From Yamagishiella unicocca (taxonomy: Eukaryota; Chlorophyta; Chlorophyceae; Chlamydomonadales; Volvocaceae), in assembly GCA_003116995.1 (NCBI GenBank), contig BDSL01000012.1, forward strand, positions 857,001-921,000: 64,000 nt of DNA, given 5' to 3'. The notes under the pieces were generated by a model. The model was not told the origin of the DNA, did not search any database, and saw only the letters and a list, made by a program, of their open reading frames with translations. Made by a program: the position numbers and the translations under genes. Positions 46,301 through 58,559 of the stretch are shown here, one piece after another (positions within the stretch are counted from its first letter, which is position 1; the number at the start of each line of letters is the position of its first letter).

Positions 46301-47449
46301 GCTGCCTCGCTGCTCGCCGCACGACGAGCCTCCGCAAATTCCCTCAGCACGCTGTACGGCACGATCCGCACCAGCTGATTGGCCTGTGCTACAGCCAGCC
46401 GGGCGTGTTCGTCGCCCTCCGGGCTGAGCTCGATCTGGGTCACCGCGTCCTGCTGCGAGACTGAGGCGGGGCGGAAGCGGAGCGCTGCGTCCCAGCAGCC
46501 GACCTAGCGCAACGAGAGGGGGCCGCGGTGGCGGGCGGAGGGCTGTGCAGCACGAATGCGTATGCGGAGGAAGGCGAGGAAAGCGGAGACGGGGCGAGAG
46601 AGGGCGCGACGAGAGAATTCCCGCGGGGGCCACGTCACTGTACTACGAAGGAGAGGGGAGAGCAGAGCCATGGATGCCTCTGGTTATGGGTCGCGAGTCA
46701 GTTTGAACAATTACGCCTTCCACACCTTTACAAGCATGCTCGACCTGGGACTCTCTTCCCCTTTACTAACGCCCTTGCAACCGACACGCTTAACACGGGT
46801 CGTGTGTTCACACCTGCACCAGCCGAGGGTTAGCGTCCCACCACAGCGCCCGGTTTGCCATTAGCCGGCCCGAGCTGCGGGCCTGGAGCAGGCAAATTAG
46901 GTTGCTCCTACGCTCCAGGGGGGCCGCAGCGACCGCGGGCCGAGCTGCCAGGCAGACGCGCTTACGCGGCCGTTGGCCGCGACTGGGTTCTGTGTCCCAG
47001 TTGCCCTGGTCAGAGCCGCGGTTTGCGTCCCCTGGTGCCTGGTGTGGGGCAGCACCCGCGCCTCCCTTAGCGTTTTCCGTCGCGCCTTCGCCTGCTGATA
47101 GAGTCCTGCGGCCGTGCAGCATGACAGCAAGAAGGTCGTGCTTGGAAGCTCCAATGTCCATGCCAGTTGCTGGTTTATGTACTGCAGCTAGCTTTGGCGC
47201 TGCGGCCGGCTTTGGCGCTACGGGTAGCTTCGGTGCTGAGGCGGCCTGAGGTTCTATGGCTGCCTTCGGTCCTGCCTGGGATGGAGCTGGAGGCGGCTGT
47301 TTGGGAACAGCTTGTGCTGGCAGAGGCTGCGGAATGGCCCCCGAGCTGCTGGGTCCAAGCATTTCTCTATCCTGTGGTGCAGTTTTTGCATCGTGTGATG
47401 GCCTCTGAACTGGGCGGAAGTACGCATCCAGCGTCTTGAATCCGCCCAT
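43372..47449 (-). CDS. WD40-like protein with N-terminal PIP-box-like motif
   Basis: Six phase-0 exons join in frame to about 766 residues: 47449-46814, 46452-46294, 45809-45465, 45259-44963, 44701-44456 and 43992-43372. The start GCCATGG at 47449 gives MGGFKTLDAYFRP. TLDAYF fits the hydrophobic half of a PCNA-interacting (PIP) box, but the usual Gln is Phe. A Pro/Ala-rich linker and a basic RPRKRVCLAAR patch follow. The rest has WD-repeat character: VTQIELSPEGDEH with ARLAVAQANQLVRIV, VAALGWDPRRPGRLSMVD, AAVVHLWDERAG, QLVLWDVRRA, FYGAWDTDVCGFW, ending GSLRGQLTYWWKG. An acidic DSDGDSDGGDD loop starts exon 3. By inference it is a nuclear scaffold, perhaps replication or repair related. The specific family is not recognised. 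Exon 2 has a NAGNAG acceptor. Confidence 0.7.
45991..46072. repeat. 20-bp tandem repeat in WD40-like intron 2
   Basis: Four perfect units of CCCACCGTCACCACCTCAAC lie within the intron between exons 2 and 3 (46293-45810). Confidence 0.92.
46143..46230. repeat. degenerate ~35-bp repeat in the same intron
   Basis: Three units share CACGTCACGACCCACATT-like cores (46145, 46171, 46207), separated by ATCGCTTCACT-like spacers. Confidence 0.75.
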
Positions 47450-49708
47450 GGCGAAGGTTGCCGCCTGGAGCTTACAAAAGATCTGTTGCCGTAAGGAATG
47501 TATGGTAACATTTGAAATGAAAGCTATTACGCTGTCCATAAGCTAGGCCGTATGTTAGGTATACTTCCCGCCATTTTGGGGATGCAACGGTTGGTTCCGG
47601 ACGAGCGCCGAACTGCGGGATACGAACGAAAGTTATTGCAAAAGTCTTAAGGTAAGCAGGATAAGCTAGCCATTTCATTTTAATTGTTCATAACGCATCC
47701 TTGTCTTTGACGTCCAGGAAAATTTGCGGTTTCAACAGGTTCTCGTTTTCAGCTTTACGATGGCCGAAGGTCAATTTCGCAAAAAAGGGCAGGAGGGCTA
47801 GTCTATTGGCCAACGCGCGCATACTCTGACTGTACCTAGAGTGGGGCGTTGGACGTTGGGTCTTGGGTGTGCATGGTCGAGGCGGGTGTGCATGGGTGTA
47901 CCGGAATATGAGACGGCCAACTTCACGAGCTCTCGGCTCTATATCTCCGCTTACAAGTAAATCGAGCTCACGTCCATTTCAGGGCGTGCGGACCACCTTT
48001 CACGCCGGAATCCAACCAAAGAAAACTAGACATGCAGTAAAAAGTGCTTTCGAGCAGCACAGACGCCACAGCGAGTGACCGGCCTATTACGGCCTAGCCA
48101 CCGCCGGTGCCGGTGCCAAGGCCCCTCAGCCCTGCAAAGGGTCGCAATCGCGACCAGCGGCCAAGGTCGCAAACCGCGCAGCGCAGATGCTGATAACGGC
48201 TTCGTATGCCGAGAGAATGAAAAGCTAACACGCATCGCCATGTGCGCCTCGGCCCTGATGCTGTCACAGTGCCCCCTGAAGTGACCCACATCATGCCACG
48301 CTCGTCCAGCAGTGATGGATAAATCCAAATTCTTCCTGCGCACACTTCAGTGGGCTGCGGAGCAACAATGCGAGCCACAAAGACAAGGAGGCCTTACCTT
48401 CGACTTAACACAAGGACGCGACTAACACAAGGACGCGACACATGGACGCCGCATCTCGTCACCGCAGCAGCAGCCAATTAAGGATACGGCCACCCTAGGG
48501 CTACGGCAAGGCGCAACAAGATGAGCTGCCAGAGCCGCCGCGCTCCCGGGAGGCGCTATACGAGCGATCGCTATCTCGCGTCTCATGCGTCAACTAAGAA
48601 AACGACCGATTCAGGCATCTGCGGCTTCTTGCCTCGGAACCCCCGCATGGCAAACTACGGATCACAGCTAGGCTGAAGTAGACTAATAAATATAAGCTGC
48701 CACATGAGAAGGCGCAAAGACGGCAACACAGCAACACGGTACTCTTATACTTTCACGCGCAGGTGTTGCCGTCGCTGCGCCATTTAGGAACTGCCCGACG
48801 GTGTCCCGCGTAAAGGCACAGGTATCCATTCAACATTTGAAAACTGAGGACGCGATATTACTATGCATGTAGCAATATCCACTCGCCCCGCCATCGCCGC
48901 ATCGTCAAAGATAACAAGTTACCAGCACCCTGTTTTGCGATAAAAAAAGGTAGGCCCCCTCGGGCTACTATACGGCACCAGCTGCCTTACGGTCGCCCGC
49001 AATGGGGTCACCACTCACGTCCCTGTCCCGCGACGTCTTACCACCTCAGCCCCAGCCACCATCGTAATAATAGACCCAATATACAAACATTGCTGGCACA
49101 TCACCTTACCATATCTACTTGGCATCCATCCATCAGTCCATCAGCCCATCCACTCATGCAGCTAGCCAGCGAAACAGCCAGTGACACCTCCTGTCAGCCG
49201 CGGCGGTCCACGCAATGTATTTCATCCCATTGCGCTCCCCGGCCGCGAGGCACTCAGTGCGGGCCACACCGCCACTCCGCCGCTCCAACTGCCCAACTGC
49301 CCAACCGCAACCGCGAATACAGCAAAAAAGCGTTCATTGTTCACCACAGCTCCTTGACAATAGTTGGGGCCGTTTTGCCCACAAAACCAAACCAGCAAGG
49401 TCGCTCGAGTGTTGCTGCGTGCCGACCCAATCCAACACTACCAACCTTCGCGGACAGTGTGTCGAGAGCCGATTCACCGCCTGTGACGAAGACGAAACAA
49501 CACGCGCCGCCGCCAACGTGAAGCGCGCTATCGGCCACTTGCGGTTTTCCCGTCTGTACAACTAACAGAATGCCGCGCGCGGGACCAACCGCCGACCGCA
49601 GGACAGGTGGCACTGACAGCAGCACAGCGCTCCCCCCAGCCTCATCGAGTCGGGCTCCGGCCGACCCCCGAATGCACCGTGTCGTAATCGTAATTGTAAA
49701 GCATAGTT

Positions 49709-49852
49709 CACACCTGATTTTGAGTGCAGGCGCCCAGTGAGGCCAGCGAGCCGCTCAGCCGGCCGCCACTTCCAGGACCCATCGTCCACACCTGATTTTT
49801 GAGTGTAGGCGCCAGCGAGCCGCTCAGCCGGCCGCCACTTCCAGGACCCATG
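49709..49852. repeat. two-copy tandem repeat (~75 bp)
   Basis: Two adjacent units begin CACACCTGATTTT(T)GAGTG and end GCCACTTCCAGGACCCAT. The second is shorter by about 10 bp. Confidence 0.85.
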
Positions 49853-51211
49853 CAGCATCTGGCGCGCTAGGTAATGCTGTCAGTAAGGGTTTGCTAAAAC
49901 ATATTGATCGGTGCCATCCGCAACCTAAACTCTGTGACGATAAACACAGCGCTTGCAGAAAGTCAAGGAAATGATCGATACCATACCGCAGGCCCCAGGC
50001 ATGCAAAGACGAGGTAAATAAAGTGTTTGGGATACCTACGGGCTCGCCCGGGCGCGATGACACCGATCGACAGCACCAGCTTCCGCCTGCAGCTCCCAAT
50101 GCCAATTGCGTGCGAGATGAGCGTATGACGAGCGCTCCCAGGCTCTGATTTCCCAGCAAGCTAAACCCACTGCCAAGAACCGCTATTAATGCTTGCATTG
50201 ATCTTTGAAGGAGGCAAAGTCCGCCAGCCGACACGCTCGGGGCGTTCTAATTCTTGGTACAAAAAACAATTGACCAACATACAATAGCTGCCGCTGCAAC
50301 CCAACGTCACGCCAGCAGCGCTTGCATACCTCGCGGCCCACGTACTGACACAACGAGGGCCTTTGCTCGGGTTGGTGTGGAGTGCATCTGCGAGGTGGGC
50401 ACCTCTCTCAGCGTGCGGCCCAAGCAAGCAGCCAGCTGCGAATGCACGCGAACCACCTGTAGCACCGAACCAAGACGCGAATCCAAAAAGACGTGAATCC
50501 AAAGCCGGAACACACCGGCGCTGTGGTTAATCGCCGCCAGCCAACCGAAGCCCCAAACGCCGTCCGCCCTAGCCGGACAACTCGCAACCACCCAAGCCCA
50601 GAAGCCTGCAACCAACAGGGACGTCACACAGAGCCCCAACACAAACAAGATACAAACAAAGATACGACAAGGCCCGTGTTTTTCTAATGTAGCGACCTTC
50701 CGCTATGGCTTGTGGCCATCAGGAGCTGTGCGCAGAGGCTTGGAACCTGCCGCATGATCGCGCCAACCAGGGCCCCGGGCCAGCACGCACATGCCGCCTT
50801 GCGCACAGGGGATGCGCTTCACTTCACTGACACCGGAGCGCCGGGCCGGTACGGAGTGCAGGTACGGAGCGCCGGTACCAACTAGTCGATGCATTCAGAG
50901 GTGGCGTGTGGAGGTGGCGGGTGCGGAACCGGTGTCCTGCGGCCCTCAGGTCGCGTGATCGATTCCGCCATGGCGCGCCGCGTTTAAACATACCAATATA
51001 TCAACTTATCAACTTATCAACACAAGGGGCTCCTTGCTCCTCCCCCCTGGCCTGGCCCAAGAGCAAGCAAGCTGACAGCAATCGACAAAACAACAAAAAC
51101 AACAACAACTCGGTCCCTCTCTCACGGCGCTGCTAAGACGCAGCAGCACGCGTAAAGCCGTAGCGTGGGCGCTCCCGTGGCCTCTGCTGCGTCGTACAGC
51201 GCACATGGCGG

Positions 51212-51216
51212 TTACA
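51212..51216 (-). promoter_or_regulatory. polyadenylation signal TGTAA of the permease gene
   Basis: TGTAA on the minus strand lies about 100 bp after the permease stop at 51315, a typical distance for a volvocine 3' UTR. Confidence 0.55.
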
Positions 51217-51314
51217 AATCCGGCAGATAGGAGCTGAGGCAAATGGCCCCGGGCGTTATAGCAGGATGCCTCTTCGCCCTTTTCCCGCCCTCTGCGGCAG
51301 CAGGTTTCGGAGCG

Positions 51315-54300
51315 CTAGTCCAGGTTGGGGGCGGGCCCCGTGAACCACACCTTGCCTCCGAAACCAGGTGCGTAGAATAGGAAGGTCGCCAACGCCAGTA
51401 CCGCGGCCACCAGTGCGGCCGTGTAGTTGGCGGAGCCGGGGGTCACCGGGTAGGTCGAAGGCAGCATGAACACAACGCTGGTCTGGGAAGGGAGCAAAGG
51501 GCGGGGGCGAGGGTGGACGGAGGGGCCCGAGTGGGGAGAGCCCAAAGTGTAAGGCCGGCAGTGCTGATATTCCCCAGGGGTGCAGAGCAGGAGGGTCACT
51601 CGAGGGAGGGGCAGCGCAAGGGGCAACGGGGCCGGGCACAAGCCGTCACAAGTCATGACGGGCATTTGCGATTGGCGCATCTATCGGATGTGGTGGATGT
51701 GGTGGCGTGTGTGGATATGAAGACCGGTCCGCATCCCGGAACCCAGGATCCTCAGCTCGAACTCCAGGACCGGAATCCAGGATCCGCAGCTCACCAGCAG
51801 GATCCAGCTACATGCCACCACTGCGAGGGGCTTGCCGGCCCTGCCCAGCGTGAAGGGTCCCCGGATGAAGCTGTACTGGTCGTGAAATATTCGCAGGTAG
51901 ATGGGGATGCCTGCGGGGCATAGGATCTAGGGTTTAAGGGTTTTAGGGTTTCAGGGTCCAGAGGGTAAGGCAACGCAGCATCGTTCACGGCATCATCATC
52001 CCTGCTGCCAGCACGCCAGGGAGTGAAACGGGCGTCGCACTTGCCATCAGAGCGCCAGCACGTCCAACGCTCCAGCTGACGCAGGGACGTGATGCAGACG
52101 AGTAGACGCGCCGCCACGCGCCCTCCGCCTTCCGCCCTCCGCGTCCCGGCCATGCCCCCACACCACACGACACGGCACGCGACCTCCTGTCCCCCAACGC
52201 CGGTGATACCATGCCATTGCCGCTGACGCCCACTTGCCGCTGCTGCCGCCTCACTCACCGTAGCTCAGTGACAGGGCTACCACGCTGCCCGCGCTAACGG
52301 TCGCGAAGAAAAGGTCGTTGTAAATGCACGGCACGCCCAGCAGCAGCGCCAGCAAGGCCATGAGCCAGCAGGCCTTGACTGGCAGGCGACTGGACGCGGT
52401 CAGCTTGCGCCAGATGCGGGCGCCGGGCATGGCGCCGTCCCGAGAAAAGGCGTAGGCCATGCGCGCGTTGGCGCACAGGGAGGCGTTGGCGCAGAAGAAA
52501 AGGCCCACGAGGGGGACGTACGACATACCGATGACGCCGTACCCGCTGCCGTACCGCGCCTTGAAGACGTCCCTGCGTACGGAACGGAAGATGGGCCGGG
52601 GTAGGGGGGGCGCTTAAGGGCGCGGGGGGGACGAATCCCGGCTGGAAGGATGAGGCCCTGGCTGAGGCTACGGAGTGGGAGGGCGGTGGTGGAGGAAAAC
52701 CGGTGTGGATCGGCTTAGGTAAACGCTAGCCGGGTAAGCTGTGAGGCTGCACCGCCTCATGCGAGAGTAGCAAATTATTATCTTATAATAATAACGTTCC
52801 CCTTCGTTTTCACTACGTTCCCACAACCCACGACGTGCTGTGGCCGCCGGCGCTCGCCCCCAGCTGCTGCCTACGTCAGCTGCGTTCCGCTTTCTACATG
52901 AAAACTGCTTACTAACACTAAAGTCAAGCGATAAATGCGTTCCGCTTTCTGAAACTGCTTCCTACGTCAGCACAAAAGTCAAGCTTTAAACGTGCAGGAG
53001 ATATACGTAGTAGTCCTTAAAAATGTGCAGGAGATATACCGGTAAGTAGTAGTTTTGGAAGGACCTAGGCCACTCCCTACACCTATTAACTCACCACAGC
53101 AGCTGCATCATGCCGCTGTGTCCGCCCGTGGCGTTGTTCGGGTCAAGCACGTTGTACATGCTCTAGCGGGGCGGCAGTTGGGGCGCGGGTTAGCGAGGGG
53201 GGCAGCAGGGCTCGCATGCGTCTTCACACAACAGCATCATAAATGCACAGGTATCTGTTTCTGTGGCCCTGGTCCCCTGCCCCTGGTCCCCTGCCCCTGG
53301 TCCCCTGCCCTTGATCCCCTGCCCCTGGTCCCCTGCCCCTGATCCCCTGCCCCTAATCCCCTGCCCCTGATCCCCTGCCCCTGGTCCCCTGCCCCTGGTC
53401 CCCTGCCCCTTTCCCCCCTCCGCATCCCCCTCCGCGGCCCCTGCTGCACCTGCATGGAGAACGTGAGGGTGAGCAGCAGCACCATGCCCAGGCCGCTGCA
53501 CACACACACGGAGCCCACCAGCGCCTGGCTGCCGGCGTTCTCGGCGTCAATGGTCTCCTGGGGACGAGGGTGGCAAGGGGGCCGGGGGGGTTGGCAAGGG
53601 TAGTATTGACAAGCTGGGAGGGCTCGGCAAGGACGGTGTTGACAAGGATGGCGGCTTGGATCCCCCCCTCAGGCAGGCCCCCCCCCCGGGTCTTCTTCGA
53701 ACCCCCCGGGTCTTCCTCGACTCCCCCCCACCCACTACATTTCCCCAGTCGCGTTACCGGTTCTTTTACTATAACCCCCCCCGGGTCTCCGCCCCCCCCC
53801 GAGTAAAACGGTTTTTTTACCCCCCCCCCGAGTACGCACCTCCACTATGTGTATCGTGGCGTCGTAGCCCATGATCGTCCACTGCGACATGAGCAGCCCC
53901 ATCAGGAAAATGTAAGGGGGACTCTTGATGCCTGCAGCAGGTGGCGGACGGGAGGAGGCAGGGCGCGGCGGGTGGAGTCCAGGGAGGCACCGAGGGAGGG
54001 AAATGCACACGTGGGGCACCGAAATGGCCCTCGTATACCGATGGCCAACCTTTATGAAGAGCGCGAGGCCCCGCATGAATTGTGCTTAGGAGCGGCAGGA
54101 GAGAAGCGACTACAGCTTCTAAGTTAGGTTATGTACGGCAGCCGTACGGCTTGCCATACTGACCCGATCACCGGGTCAGACTGTCTTTGTATTTATTCCT
54201 TACCTGCTCAATAGTTCGGCATTCTGCCTTGACTATTGGAGCTCTTCATTGCTCTCTACTCTTCCGTTTCGAGATGGTGCCATGTGCGGCTGGGTGGAGG

Positions 54301-55504
54301 GGCACGGCCTCGGTAAGGGGCGTGTGCGCGCCCAGACCCTAAGGTTTTGTCGTACGGTCGTACAGGCGCACAGCCGTACCATGCACGCTGGTGTTTGATG
54401 ACCAGGTCGTGAACACGTACTCCGCCGAGTTGAGCTTGGGCGCGGTGAGCAGCAGCGCCACACACAGCGCGAGGGTCGCCACGACGTGCCAGAAAAATGA
54501 AAACATGTTGACGAAGGCGGTGACGCCGACCGAGAGGGAGTTGAGCACGCCGTGGATCTGCGGCGGTTGGGAGTTGGTGGTTGGAAGTTGATGACCCAAC
54601 TAACCTCGACCCAACCCAAACCATCCACAAACGGCGCCAATCGCAAGAGCCTCCGGGGGGTTAGCAGGTACACACACGGCCCTCGCCGGGAATCCACCTG
54701 CCTGCACCGAATTCGCCCAGCAGCCAGAGCGTTTCACGCTACCACGGGACAGTTGTTGGTCCTGCTACTGCCGCACCCTCGCACATTCCCCGCCCGCACT
54801 GCTACTGCGGTTTCTTCCATGCGCATCCGCAAATAACCCTAACCTCGTCCCCGCCTCCCTCTCCCCCCGCCCCCCCTTCGCCAGGCGTACCAGCAGCATC
54901 AGAGCCATGATGCCCAGTACGGCAGTCCGCGACAGCGGCACGCCGCCGCCTGCCGCACCCCCCCTCTGTACGAACACAACCGTCGCGATGGTGTTGGCCA
55001 GCGCGAACTCCAGGCCGGCGGTGAAGGCGACCTGCGGGTGGTGGTTGTGGCGGTTATGGTGGTTGGGGATGTGGTGGTTGCCGGTGTGGTGGTTATGCTA
55101 GGGCAGGGGCGGAGGGGTTGGCGCAAGGATCCAGGCGGCTGCAACCGCTTTAACTGCAACCGCTGTAATTGCAACCGCTGCAATCGTTCAACCGCAGCAA
55201 TCGCTTGCTAGTGGTTAAGCAATCAACCGCTGCGGGGCCCCCACCTGCCCCAGCAGGTTAAGCCAGCCCGCCATCCAGCATATGGCGGTGCGATGCCGGA
55301 TGGGGGCCATGCACCAGGACCTGCGGGGTTCCAGGGAGGGGAGGGGGCGCAACATGTGTACGGCGGTCGGCACGGTACACAGCACTCGCCAGCACACGGC
55401 GAAGGCAACATGGCATCAGCACCAGCATGAGCACCAGCACCAGCAACACCGGCATCAGCGTCAGCATCGGCATCAGCGTCAGCATCGGCATCAGCAGCAG
55501 CAGC

Positions 55505-55538
<34 letters not shown>

Positions 55539-56598
55539 GCGGTGAGACGTGGCTTCGCTACAGCCGCACGAGCCGCTGCGGCACTCGCCAGTAGTAGATG
55601 CCTCCGCTGGTGGGGTAGGCTGACAGCAGCTCAGCCAGGCAGAGCGCGACGGTCAGACTGAACACGGAGCAGACGATCCAGCCCCAGATTACGCTCACGG
55701 GGCCGCCGTACGCCAGGCCGTACTTGCCGAAGGTGTCTGCGGGAGCGGGAGCAGCGAGGGCCACGGCAGGGCACGCGGGGTTCGGGTTGCGGGTTGCGGG
55801 CTGCGGGCTGCGGGGGGTGCTGCTCTAACCCCTTCTGCAGGACAGGCGGTCCGCCGACCCGAGGCGTCTGCGTCCTGGTGTTAGACCTCCAAATCTAGGG
55901 CCCCCCCCCTGTGTGTCCGCCTTACCTGCCTGGTAATACCGACCATCACGGATGCCTTCACGCCCGCAACCGCAGCCCCCTCAGGTAACCCCACCCGAGT
56001 GAGCCAGCTATTAGACCCATGTCTTGTAATCTGACTCTATGCCGCCCTTCCCGGCTGTGTTTACAACCCCCCAGGTACCACCAACCCTCCCGCAGCCCCC
56101 AGCCTGGGTCAGCCCCCAGCCTGGAACCCGCTCACCCGCAATCACGAAGAACGACAGTACGCTGGTGGAAATGGCCAGACTGTTCGCCATCGTGAACGTG
56201 CGTTGCAGCTCCTGTGCGGGCGATTGCAGGTTTCATGTGTGATCGGGTGTCGGCGAGTGATTGCGAGAGCATGTGTGGCTGGGTTGGCGCAGTGCTCTTC
56301 CCCGGGGGGTAAAGGATAATCCGAGAATCCAAGGCCGACAAACCCAGGCGCGGGGGGTTTGCTATCGGCCCCCTCCGACCCCGCCCTCTCCCCCGCAACC
56401 CGGAACGCATCCCCCGACCCAACCACCTCGCGTTTGCGTGGCAGCGTCCGCCCACACGCATAGCCGCCGGGCGGTTAGGAGTCGTACCTGTCGGTACCCC
56501 ATCTGCCAGAGCTTGACCTCGTCCCATTTGCCCGCACGCGACCTGCGGCCCTGGCTGCGCCGCTGCCTGCCGCCGTGGCTGCTGCCGTACAAACTCAT
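51315..56598 (-). CDS. amino-acid permease of the BAT1/GABA-permease type (APC superfamily)
   Basis: Twelve exons join to 531 residues: 56598-56488, 56211-56136, 55736-55589, 55320-55245, 55031-54891, 54557-54380, 53931-53840, 53557-53450, 53162-53095, 52572-52259, 51910-51795 and 51482-51315. Family landmarks run in order: MGYRQELQRTFTMANSLAIS (helix 1), YGGPVSVIWGWIV, AELLSAYPTSGGIYYW, CWMAGWLNLLGQ, LLMSQWTIMGYDATIHIVEE then TIDAENAG, DPNNATGGHSG, NARMAYAFSRDGAMPGARIW, SRLPVKACWLMALLALLLG, GPFTLGRAGKPLAVVACSWI, and the end KVWFTGPAPNLD. About 12 membrane helices are expected. By family it transports neutral or basic amino acids or GABA across the plasma or an organelle membrane; the exact substrate is not visible. 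The intron after exon 3 appears to use a GC donor (TG|GCGAGT). Confidence 0.93.
53266..53411. repeat. 14-bp minisatellite in permease intron 8
   Basis: About ten units of CCCCTGGTCCCCTG, with GG/GA/TGA/TAA variants, lie between exons 8 and 9. Confidence 0.92.
53640..53835. repeat. C-homopolymer-rich repeats in permease intron 7
   Basis: Reiterated CCCCCCGGGTCTTC(T/C)TCGA and C runs of 7-10 bases reach to within a few bases of the exon 7 donor. On the minus strand they give a G-rich 5' intron end. Confidence 0.75.
55418..55546. repeat. CAG/CAC/CAT trinucleotide-rich block in permease intron 3
   Basis: CACCAGCACCAGCA and CATCAGCGTCAGCATCGG units grade into an almost pure CAG run (55491-55541). 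The block lies inside the intron that uses the GC donor. Confidence 0.85.
56306..56353. repeat. intronic repeat shared with the 13.2-kb gene
   Basis: 48 bp matching 13192-13236, inside permease intron 1 (56487-56212) and in the same orientation relative to the host gene. Confidence 0.75.
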
Positions 56599-57986
56599 CG
56601 GGGGTGCGCTGCTGTGCGCATGACTCTGCGGGGCCGGCGCCGCCGTGCGGCGAGTGGCGGGTAGCGGGTGGCGGCGGAAGACGGTTGGTGCGCAGGCAGT
56701 CGGACGAAGCACTGCGAGTGGCCCCCGGCACAGTGCGCCAACGACACGACACGGCGCGGACGGCAACGTGGCGCGCGTCTGCCGTACTGCTGTAATACAA
56801 TTCGATTAGATCCGCGGTGTCTTAGTTAGGAGACGGATGCGGATCATAAAGCGACCCGGCGACGCGGTCCCTGGCTTGCTTTCGTAACCACACAATTTGG
56901 CGACGCCGTCAGGTGGGCGGGTACGGCGGTTAAGGAAACTCAGGGGAGGCAGGGCAGGTCGAAAATGTAATGCGCTCCTGAGACACACGGAACCAGCCGT
57001 TCCGCGGGCGCTGGTGGCGAAGGGGCGTCCGATACTTCACAGCGACCGATAATATGAAGCGATGCGAGGAGTGCGGCCGCAACTAAAGAGGATGCAGCAT
57101 GCTAGGCTTGCATTACGGCAGCATGCTCAGAAGTGCGGCAAGTAAGATCGGCGTTCGGTGGACAGCGCTAGGAGGTCGCGACGGCCTCGAAGGGCGAGTA
57201 GCTAGAGGCTCGCCGTCAGGTTCACGGAAGCATTCATAGGTGTAGCTCTTGGTTCCGTATGCAGGAAGATTTTTGCGCTGTAAATGTCAGTCCGCTGAGC
57301 CTGCGGACGATACACGCACCTTCTGCGTATGTCGGGACACCGTCGAGGCGTCGGGCTTGACTTGATTCGCATTCAAGAGCGCCAACTTGGACACACCAAA
57401 GCACCCCATAATGAAGGCGTCACCCGCCATATATTACGTCGCGCGTTGACTGCCAAGGACGCCACTGCTCACTGCCACCAAGACACCGCAACCGCTTCAG
57501 CCCCAGGGATTTCGAATGATAGTGTGCGCTTATATCTGCACGGACAGCGCCTTCAGCTTGCGACAACGGCCACAAGAACCGGAGGTCACGGACGCCACCG
57601 GCAAGCGTTCCAACTGCATAGAATGTCAGTTTTGTAAGGTCTATCACGTTCAGGGCTTCAAAATCCGTTACTTCCAGTCCGAACTGGAAATATAGAACGA
57701 ATAGAAGTGTCTATTCCCGACTATCGGTGTCTGTCAGACTGCCCCAACAGCACAACACGGCAAGAAGAACAAGTCCGACAAGCCAATCAACACATACCAG
57801 TAAGTATGCAGCTCCCTTTTGCGGCCGGACTACCTATCACGTGGAGCATCGTCCATATGCAAAACCTAGACGAGCGGCGCTCGTCCCACCACAAATATTT
57901 TCTGGCAACATCAAACTAAGGCAAAAGCCGAAGTCCAGCAATTTTGACATCTAAGAGGATTCTTCGCAGTCCTTGCAAAAAACACG
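56599..57986. other. upstream region of the permease, no gene seen
   Basis: The first few hundred bases should hold the permease promoter; no TATA box stands out. Frames at 57329-57637 (+) and others are short and unsupported. Confidence 0.45.
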
Positions 57987-57999
57987 TCTTGACGAAGCT
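57987..57999. repeat. target-site duplication, left (13 bp)
   Basis: TCTTGACGAAGCT recurs exactly at 58560-58572, flanking the SINE. Confidence 0.9.
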
Positions 58000-58559
58000 G
58001 GTGTAGCTCAATTGGGAGAGCCCGAAAAATCCAATCCTTGTGGCCTGGGAGATCCCAGGTTCAATTCCCACAAGGTGCGGCACAGGAGATGCAGGTTCGA
58101 ATCCTGCCGCCGATCCCGATGGTGCGGGCAGCCAATAGCCATTGGTGTGGTTAGGGAGGACTAACTCTAGTATGAAGTGTTGGGGCTTAGGCCAGAGACG
58201 GGAGCGTGTGCGTCCTACGGGTGGCTCAACCATCAAGTACACTCAAGTACACCAAGCATGGCGGCATGCTGGACATGGAGCTGGCGGAAGACCGGTTTCC
58301 GGAGAGCGCTTGAATCTCAAAAATTGATACCAATATGAGTTAGGGATGTGGCAGGAGCACCAGCCTCCGGCGAGTTGCACTAACTGGTCGTGTTCGTTCC
58401 ACAGCGATAATGTGGCGTGGGCCTTAGCGATATGAGGTGGATTGGTACTGGTGGCGCGAGCGTATAGGGTGTACTGATGCCCTCACCGCCCCGCCCCCTT
58501 AACAACATGCCAGGCCTAGTGCCGGCGTAATGTAATAATAATAATAATAATAATAATAA
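58000..58559 (+). mobile_element. tRNA-related SINE with LINE-shared 3' end and (TAA)n tail
   Basis: The element begins GGTGTAGCTCAATTGGGAGA, which holds a tRNA-type A box at 58003-58014. Two B boxes follow: GGTTCAATTCC (58058-58068) and GGTTCGAATCC (58094-58104). The second sits in a canonical T-arm, GCAGG-TTCGAAT-CCTGC. Between them CCTTGTGG pairs with CCACAAGG around an inner CCTGGGA/TCCCAGG stem. The last 80 bp (about 58450-58531) match, in reverse orientation, the 3' end of the LINE fragment at 59641-59725. The element closes with about nine TAA units and is bounded by a 13-bp target-site duplication. Such elements are transcribed by RNA polymerase III and mobilised by a partner LINE that recognises the shared tail (known for SINEs in general; inferred here). 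Confidence 0.8.

Larger units (their letters stand above)
47450..51314. other. gene-free spacer between two minus-strand genes
   Basis: Lower GC than the flanks, with only short frames and none with recognisable content. It holds short tandem copies of ACACAAGGACGCGAC at 48408-48440 and an approximately 75-bp two-copy repeat at 49709-49852. Confidence 0.5.

Noticed and set aside
58003..58104. A genuine tRNA gene
   Set aside because: A box and B boxes are present, but no complete cloverleaf with acceptor and anticodon stems can be drawn, and the unit is bounded by target-site duplications with a TAA tail.
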